Shown: positions 58,111 to 64,000 of the stretch, in pieces
Position numbering within the stretch: the stretch's first letter is position 1
How the letters are laid out: each line of letters starts with the position of its first letter
NCBI RefSeq assembly: GCF_030696885.1
Contig: NZ_JAUYRI010000027.1
Coordinates: forward strand, 1 to 64,000
Length of the DNA: 64,000 nt
Origin: Thiobacillus sp.
Lineage (GTDB): Bacteria; Pseudomonadota; Gammaproteobacteria; Burkholderiales; Thiobacillaceae
Direction of reading: 5' to 3'
Translations under genes and position numbers: made by a program
The notes under the pieces: model-generated
Told to the model about the DNA's origin: nothing
Databases searched by the model: none
Seen by the model: the letters and a program-made list of their open reading frames with translations, nothing else

Positions 58111-59565
58111 ATGAAGATCGATTGCGGGAGCTACCCGCTGATGGGCGGGTATGACGAGTTGCTGGAAGCGCCGGGCAAGCCGCGCGACGGCGCAGGCGGC
58201 CTGTGCGATTACTTCGCCGAGTTGCCTGCGGATGAACTCGAGGCGCGCCACCATGCCGTCGACGCGGCCATCATGGCGGCGGGGATCACCTTCACCGTGT
58301 ATTCCGAGGCGGGCAATATCGACCGTGCCTGGCCCTTCGACGTGGTGCCGCGCATCATCGACAAGCTCGAGTGGGACCACATCGAGGCCGGGCTGAAGCA
58401 GCGCCTGAAGGCGCTCAACTGCTTCATCGACGACATCTATCACGCGCAGACGATCGTCCGCGACGGCGTGTTTCCGGCCGAGGTGCTGGCCGATTCGAAG
58501 AATTTTCGTGCAGCCTGCGTCGGCGCTAATCCGCCGTTCGGCGTGTGGGCGCACATTTGCGGCACCGATCTCGTGCGCGACGGCGACGGCACGGTCTACG
58601 TGCTGGAAGACAACCTGCGCGTGCCCTCGGGGGTGTCCTACATGCTGGAAAACCGCCAGCTGATGAAGCGGCTGTTTCCCGAACTGTTCGCGCGCTACGA
58701 CGTGCTGCCGGTCGACGATTACACCGCGCAGCTCTACGACACCCTGGCCGCGCTGTCGCCGCGCGAGGACGAGCGGCCGGAAATCGCGGTGCTCACGCCC
58801 GGCGTCTTCAACTCGGCCTACTTCGAGCATTCCTATCTGGCGCAGCAGATGGGCGCGCATCTGGTGGAGGGCCCCGACCTGGTGGTGCTGGACGACGACT
58901 GCGTGTACATGAAGACGATCGAGGGGCTGACCCGTCTCGACGTCATCTACCGCCGCATCGACGACGATTTCATCGACCCGGAAGTCTTCCGCGCCGATTC
59001 GGCGCTGGGCGTGCCAGGCCTGATGCGCGCCTGGAAGGCCGGCAAGGTCGGCATTGCAAATGCGCCCGGCGCAGGCGTGGCCGACGACAAGGTGGTGTAT
59101 GCCTATGTCCCCGAAATGATCCGCTACTACCTCGGCGAGGACGCGATCCTGCCCAACGTGCCGAGCTATCTGTGCATGAACGAGGCTGACCGCGAGTACG
59201 TGCTGGCGAATCTGGACAAGCTGGTGGTCAAGCCGGCCAACGAGTCGGGCGGCTACGGCATGCTGGTGGGGCCGAAGTCGACCGCGGAAGAGCAGGCGAT
59301 CTTCGCCGACCTGATCCGCGCCAACCCGCGCAACTACATGGCGCAGCCGACCCTGTCGCTGTCCACCGTGCCGACGCTGTGCGACGGCGCCATCGAGCCG
59401 CGCCACGTCGACCTGCGTCCGTTCATCCTGCAGGCGCGGGACATGTACGTCACGCACGGCGGGCTCACCCGCGTGGCCCTGCGGCGCGGGTCGCTGGTGG
59501 TGAACTCGTCGCAGGGCGGCGGCAGCAAGGACACCTGGATCATTCAGGGAGACGCATCGTGCTAG
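58111..59565 (+). CDS. Circularly permuted ATP-grasp protein (COG2308/DUF404-407 type)
   Basis: FDVVPRIIDKLEWDHIEAGLKQRLKALNCFIDDIY...VLEDNLRVPSGVSYMLENR...VKPANESGGYGMLVGP. Confidence 0.93.
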   Translation: MKIDCGSYPLMGGYDELLEAPGKPRDGAGGLCDYFAELPADELEARHHAVDAAIMAAGITFTVYSEAGNIDRAWPFDVVPRIIDKLEWDHIEAGLKQRLKALNCFIDDIYHAQTIVRDGVFPAEVLADSKNFRAACVGANPPFGVWAHICGTDLVRDGDGTVYVLEDNLRVPSGVSYMLENRQLMKRLFPELFARYDVLPVDDYTAQLYDTLAALSPREDERPEIAVLTPGVFNSAYFEHSYLAQQMGAHLVEGPDLVVLDDDCVYMKTIEGLTRLDVIYRRIDDDFIDPEVFRADSALGVPGLMRAWKAGKVGIANAPGAGVADDKVVYAYVPEMIRYYLGEDAILPNVPSYLCMNEADREYVLANLDKLVVKPANESGGYGMLVGPKSTAEEQAIFADLIRANPRNYMAQPTLSLSTVPTLCDGAIEPRHVDLRPFILQARDMYVTHGGLTRVALRRGSLVVNSSQGGGSKDTWIIQGDASC

Positions 59566-60515
59566 CCCGCGTCGCCGAAAACCTGTACTGGATGGCGCGC
59601 TATCTCGAGCGCGCCGAGGACACCGCGCGCCTGATCAACGCCGCCACCATGATGCTGATGGACATGCCGCGCGGCGCCAGCTTCGGCTGGGAGGACCTGC
59701 TCAGGGTGGTGGGTCTGGACGAGGATTTCCACCAGCACTACGACGAGGCGAGCGAAACCGCGGTGATGAGCTTTCTGATCCAGGACGAGCGCAATCCGTC
59801 GTCGATCTTCGCCTGCGTGCGCCACGCGCGCGAGAACACCCGCACCTTCCGCGAGGTGCTGCCGCGCGAATCGTGGGAGTGGGTCAACGAGCTCTACCTC
59901 TACACCAGCACGCACAAGAGCAGCGCGCTCGACCGCCGCAAGCGCATCGAGGTGCTGACCGAGATCATCCGCCGCCGCCAGGCCGTGGTCGGTCTGCTGT
60001 CCGGCACCATGAGCCGCGACGAGGCCTTCCAGTTCATGCGGCTGGGGCGCAATATCGAGCGCGCCGACATGACCACGCGCGTGCTCGACGTCAGCTATGC
60101 CATCAACCTGCCGTTCCAGGACAGCCAGTACCACGACCTCATCTGGATGAGCGTGCTGCAGGCCCTGTCGGCGCACCAGATGTACCGCCGCCACGTCAGC
60201 GTGCATGCCAAGGGCCACAAGGTGCTGGCCTTCCTGCTCAACGATATTCAGTTCCCGCGCAGCGTGCGCCACTGTCTGCACGAGATCCAGTTCGCCCTCG
60301 ACGAGTTGCCCGGCGTCGAGCCGATGCGGCGCCTGCAGGGCATGCTGAACCTGGTGGACGGCGCCGATTACCGTGTGCTGGCAAAGAACGGGCTGCACGA
60401 ATTCTGCGACGACATCCAGGCCCGGCTGGCCGACCTCAACACGGTCATCGGCGAGACCTACTTCCGCGCGGCGCATCCGCAAAAGATGAGCCAATCCCTG
60501 TTTAACCTGGTTTGA
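59559..60515 (+). CDS. Alpha-E domain protein (COG2307/DUF403)
   Basis: MLARVAENLYWMARYLERAEDTARLINA; GTG start overlapping the upstream stop. Confidence 0.93.
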   Translation: MLARVAENLYWMARYLERAEDTARLINAATMMLMDMPRGASFGWEDLLRVVGLDEDFHQHYDEASETAVMSFLIQDERNPSSIFACVRHARENTRTFREVLPRESWEWVNELYLYTSTHKSSALDRRKRIEVLTEIIRRRQAVVGLLSGTMSRDEAFQFMRLGRNIERADMTTRVLDVSYAINLPFQDSQYHDLIWMSVLQALSAHQMYRRHVSVHAKGHKVLAFLLNDIQFPRSVRHCLHEIQFALDELPGVEPMRRLQGMLNLVDGADYRVLAKNGLHEFCDDIQARLADLNTVIGETYFRAAHPQKMSQSLFNLV

Positions 60516-60519
60516 CCCC

Positions 60520-61752
60520 ATGGCCGCATCGCTCGGTTTTCCCCGCTTCGGCGACAAGCAGAACTCGCCCCAGTTCGAGGACTACCTCGGCCAGTTGCTG
60601 GAGGAGCGCGACCGCATCGGGCTGACCGAAGCCATCCGCCAGATCGATGCGCTGATGATCACTGTCGAGCCCAGCCATTCGGTCGCCTATGTCGCCGAGC
60701 TGTGCGTGATGACGCCCTACCATTATTTGGTCACGCTCGAATCGGAATCGCACTTCACTCACATCCTGCGCATCGACATGAGCGCGCCCGACCTCCTGGT
60801 GCGCGAGGTCAAGGACCCCAATGTGCGCGGCATCTTCCGCAGCCTCAACGAGGTCTATCCCATCGGTGCGGTCAAGCCCAACTCGCGCTACATGGGCGAG
60901 GTGCTGCGCGTCACCGACCCGCACGCCGTGGTCGACATGCAGAAGGCGCGCGACATCCGTTTCTTCAACCAGGACCAGATCCGTAAGCTCGAACTGCCCG
61001 GCAACATGGCCGTGGTCAAGCCCAGCCCCTACACCCACAACATCGTCGCCTATTGGGAGCGCCCCGAGTCCGATGTCCGCGTCTATGCGCTGGGCTGGAG
61101 CAGCATCCGCGACGACATGCAGGCCGCTTACGAAGGCGCGAAGGCCACGCAGAAAAAGCTCGGCATCGACGAACTGTTGCTGCCGATCGACCATCTCGCC
61201 ACCCGCATCTACAGCCAGAACCGCGAAGCCGCCATCCTCGAATACCTCACGCTGTCGAGCTATTACTACTGGGGTTCCTATGACATCGCCGACCAGAACT
61301 CGTCGACCAACGTCACCAAGAGCGTGCATTTCGCCAACGAGCTCGAATCCCCGGCCAAGGTGTTTACCGCGGCGAACCATCCCTACTTCATGAACCATTT
61401 GCTGACCGAGTCGCCCACCGAAGCCTTCGTGCGCAACTTCGGCCCGCGCCTGCATCACATCGCGGTGGCCGTAAAGGATGGCGAAACCGAAGCCCAGGCC
61501 AACATCGATTACGTCGTGGCCTCGCTGCGCGACTGCGGCCAAAAATTCCTGCTCGACGTCATCGGTTCGAAGGAAGCGGGTTTGAAGCAGATCTTCTCCA
61601 GCGCCTCGGAATATTCCTCGCTCATCGTCGAATACGTCCAGCGCTTCGGCGGCTTTCAGGGATTCTTCACCAAGGACAACGTCGCCGAGCTCACGCATGC
61701 CGCGGGCGTGGAGGAAAGCCTGCGCGCGTTGCAGAAAGAGGCGCAGGCGTGA
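60520..61752 (+). CDS. VOC-superfamily protein with 4-hydroxyphenylpyruvate dioxygenase-like C-terminus
   Basis: LPIDHLATRI, RLHHIAVAV, LKQIFSSASEYSSLIVEYVQRFGGFQGFFTKDNVAELTHA match HPPD-like metal-ligand blocks (DH, HHIA, E-x-x-QR). Confidence 0.65.
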   Translation: MAASLGFPRFGDKQNSPQFEDYLGQLLEERDRIGLTEAIRQIDALMITVEPSHSVAYVAELCVMTPYHYLVTLESESHFTHILRIDMSAPDLLVREVKDPNVRGIFRSLNEVYPIGAVKPNSRYMGEVLRVTDPHAVVDMQKARDIRFFNQDQIRKLELPGNMAVVKPSPYTHNIVAYWERPESDVRVYALGWSSIRDDMQAAYEGAKATQKKLGIDELLLPIDHLATRIYSQNREAAILEYLTLSSYYYWGSYDIADQNSSTNVTKSVHFANELESPAKVFTAANHPYFMNHLLTESPTEAFVRNFGPRLHHIAVAVKDGETEAQANIDYVVASLRDCGQKFLLDVIGSKEAGLKQIFSSASEYSSLIVEYVQRFGGFQGFFTKDNVAELTHAAGVEESLRALQKEAQA

Positions 61753-61840
61753 TCGTCTAAACTCTGAAATGTCTGGAGGCAGCCATGAAAGTGGCTGTGC
61801 GGCCGGTTCTCCCCATCATCCTCGGGTGCCAAAAATCCCC

Positions 61841-62737
61841 ATGATTCATATCCGGTTTTCGATCGACCTCAGCTACGAAGTGATTGGCCGGCCAGCCGAT
61901 TTCATTTTCAATATCCACGCTGCGCCCACCGCCCATCAGCTCATCCTTAGGGAATCACTGACGATCAGCCAGCCGCTGTCGTCGACCATTTACGATGATC
62001 CGCTGCTTCGTCACCGGCTGCTCCGTCTGCGCGCCAACCCGGGTCCGCTCAAGATCAGCTATCAGGCAGAAGTCGACATCCGCCATCATGTCGCCCAGCC
62101 GGAAAAGATTGCGGAAATGCCGATTGCCGATTTGCCGACGGAAGTGCTGCCCTATCTTTACCCGAGCCGGTATTGCGAATCGGACAGGCTGCAGCAACTG
62201 GCCAACCAGACCTTTGGCCACCTGCCGCCCGGCTACCAGCGGGTTGAGGGCATCCGTAAATGGGTGCAGGAACGCACCCACTTCACCTCCGGCAGCAGCA
62301 ATTTCACCACCTCCGCCATCGACACCTACCAGCAGCAGGCGGGCGTTTGCCGTGATTTCGCGCATCTGATGATCGCCCTGTGCCGCGCCCTCAACATCCC
62401 CGCGCGCTTCTGTTCGGGCATCGATTACGGCGCCGACCCAGCCTTCGGGCCGACCGACTTTCATGCCTATGTCGAAGTCCTTCTCGGCGGGCGCTGGTTT
62501 ATTTTTGACCCGTCGGGCATGGCCGTGCCGATGGGTTTTGTGCGCATCGGCACCGGGCGTGACGCGGCGGATATTTCCTTTGCCACCATCTTCGGGGATA
62601 TCAAGTCCGACGTGCCCGTGCTAGCCATCGAGGCGATCGATGACCCAACCCGCGGCTACGTGCTGCCCTGGCGCTGCCCCGAAGCCCTGTCGACCGATGC
62701 GCTGATTGCCATCCCCGGTAAAGGCGGTGAGGAATAA
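61841..62737 (+). CDS. Transglutaminase-like (COG1305) protein
   Basis: QQQAGVCRDFAHLMIALCRALNIPARFCSG...DFHAYVEVLLGGRWFIFDPS Cys-His-Asp triad. Confidence 0.93.
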   Translation: MIHIRFSIDLSYEVIGRPADFIFNIHAAPTAHQLILRESLTISQPLSSTIYDDPLLRHRLLRLRANPGPLKISYQAEVDIRHHVAQPEKIAEMPIADLPTEVLPYLYPSRYCESDRLQQLANQTFGHLPPGYQRVEGIRKWVQERTHFTSGSSNFTTSAIDTYQQQAGVCRDFAHLMIALCRALNIPARFCSGIDYGADPAFGPTDFHAYVEVLLGGRWFIFDPSGMAVPMGFVRIGTGRDAADISFATIFGDIKSDVPVLAIEAIDDPTRGYVLPWRCPEALSTDALIAIPGKGGEE

Positions 62738-63013
62738 CACATCGCTTTGGCGTCGCGCATCCCCCGAAAACGGCCGGCGCTCCAAGGCACGATGCCCCGC
62801 AATGAGCCGTGTCGAAAAAATTTACACATCAAGCCGACAGTCGCGGTCGCGAACCTGAAAATACATTCTAAGCAAATGAATTTATACAAATAATTATTAT
62901 TGGGAATGTTTTTTGCTACACCCGGTTTGCCGGCACAGACCCAAGCGCGTCGCCCGGCCCGGGCAATCGACCAGGAACACCCATATCAATCAAGCCCGTA
63001 CAAGGAGAACGGC

Positions 63014-64000
63014 ATGATTCTGAAGTTCGGCATGGCAACGGTGGCAATCGCCAGTACGATAATGTTTTCGAATACACACGCGGCGGTCATGTACGATTCC
63101 GGCGCGCTGGCATTCGCAAGCTCGGGTCAGAGCATGTGGGATTCGGGTGGTGCCTTCCGCAAGGAAGATTCGGTCTTTCTGGGTTCCACCTGGACCAACA
63201 AGACGGCCACCATCGGCGGTATTGCAGGCAACGCCAATGAAGTCGTGATTCCGGCCATCGGCGCCATTACCGTCCCGATATACGAGCCCCGCATATGGGT
63301 GCCGACGCCGACATGGAGCAATCCCCTTAAAGGTTACTTTACCGGTTGCGGCTGCACCAAAAATGTCACGATCAAACCCGCCACCAACGCGGTCACGGTC
63401 GACACCCGAACAGGCGCCCAGCTGAATGTGCATACGTCCGGCAAGGTCGGGCTCGAGTTCGGGTACAGCATCGACAGTGGCTCGGTCGATACCACCGCGA
63501 CCTTTCAGGCGATGGCGGAACTGCCTGACACCATTCAGGCGGCTGAATTCTTCAGCATCAATACCGACAGCATTTTCGCCAAGGGCACGATCGAGACCCA
63601 GTCGCCCAAAGCCGAGGCGTATATCAGCGCCATCATGCAACTGTCTGGTTCCATCGATGCGCAGGCCTGCGCGTTGACCTTTGGATGTGCCAATTCAGGC
63701 TCTGTCGCGTTGCCTACCGTCAATATGGATCAACGGATCCTGTCGATCGACCCCAGCAGTCTGAAAATACTGGACGGCATCATGCCCAGCGGCGAAGCCT
63801 TTGCCGAAGTGCCCATACTCAACCAGAGTCTGGTGCTGGAGGGCGGCGCTACCGTGGCACCGCCCGTGGTTGGCTTCAAGCTGACGGGGCCAGGCGGGCT
63901 GACCCTTGCGACCAGTTTGCCGCCGACGCCGGCAGTCTCTGTCGATTTGGCTGAACTGACCGTGTTCGTCCCCGACATCGCCACCAACGGAACGGGGTCG
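63014..64000 (+). CDS. Exported protein of unknown function, 3' end beyond the window
   Basis: ATG at 63014 gives 329 uninterrupted codons to the edge: MILKFGMATVAIASTIMFSNTHAAVMYDSGALAFASSGQSMWDSGGAF...; SD-like AAGGAGA; absent from the supplied ORF list because it has no stop. Confidence 0.82.
   Translation, partial: MILKFGMATVAIASTIMFSNTHAAVMYDSGALAFASSGQSMWDSGGAFRKEDSVFLGSTWTNKTATIGGIAGNANEVVIPAIGAITVPIYEPRIWVPTPTWSNPLKGYFTGCGCTKNVTIKPATNAVTVDTRTGAQLNVHTSGKVGLEFGYSIDSGSVDTTATFQAMAELPDTIQAAEFFSINTDSIFAKGTIETQSPKAEAYISAIMQLSGSIDAQACALTFGCANSGSVALPTVNMDQRILSIDPSSLKILDGIMPSGEAFAEVPILNQSLVLEGGATVAPPVVGFKLTGPGGLTLATSLPPTPAVSVDLAELTVFVPDIATNGTGS

Noticed and set aside
57958-59457. 499-aa minus-strand ORF opposite the ATP-grasp gene
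   Set aside because: Antisense shadow of a well-recognised COG2308-type protein.

Overview
High-GC proteobacterial chromosome segment. Gene content and codon style suggest a Thiobacillus-like betaproteobacterium, but taxonomy is inferred. The window is densely coding with about 55 genes. In order it holds: glyQ(partial)-glyS-gmhB-plsC-like-DUF45 peptidase-gloA; OYE reductase; rsmA-pdxA-surA-lptD with divergent amgK/murU; pepP and two UbiH-type monooxygenases; dsbC; hmp/nsrR; LysR/DsrC-like/HPP; ZIP transporter; katG/oxyR; a TolC-MFP-RND efflux operon whose TolC gene is frameshifted in a CG tract; a yybP-ykoY (Mn) riboswitch before a TMEM165/UPF0016 gene; rubrerythrin-rubredoxin-rubredoxin reductase; MerR/GDCCVxC; an accessory block of secreted proteins and an apparent triple-beta-barrel protein next to an FNR-type regulator; hsp20; a PAS-GAF-GGDEF protein; a nitrate assimilation region (nasA, ybiB/trpD2-like, nirBD, soluble MCP-tip/Cache protein); and a four-gene operon of circularly permuted ATP-grasp, alpha-E, an HPPD/VOC-like protein and a transglutaminase. 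A long exported-protein ORF runs off the right edge and is missing from the supplied ORF track. Best candidates for something undescribed are the ATP-grasp/alpha-E/HPPD-like/transglutaminase operon, the triple-barrel plus secreted KG/SH-rich protein cluster, and a start-codon-sequestering inverted repeat in front of a tiny secreted peptide. I saw no tRNA, rRNA, CRISPR array or transposase. All family calls are by reading protein motifs; no database search was run.
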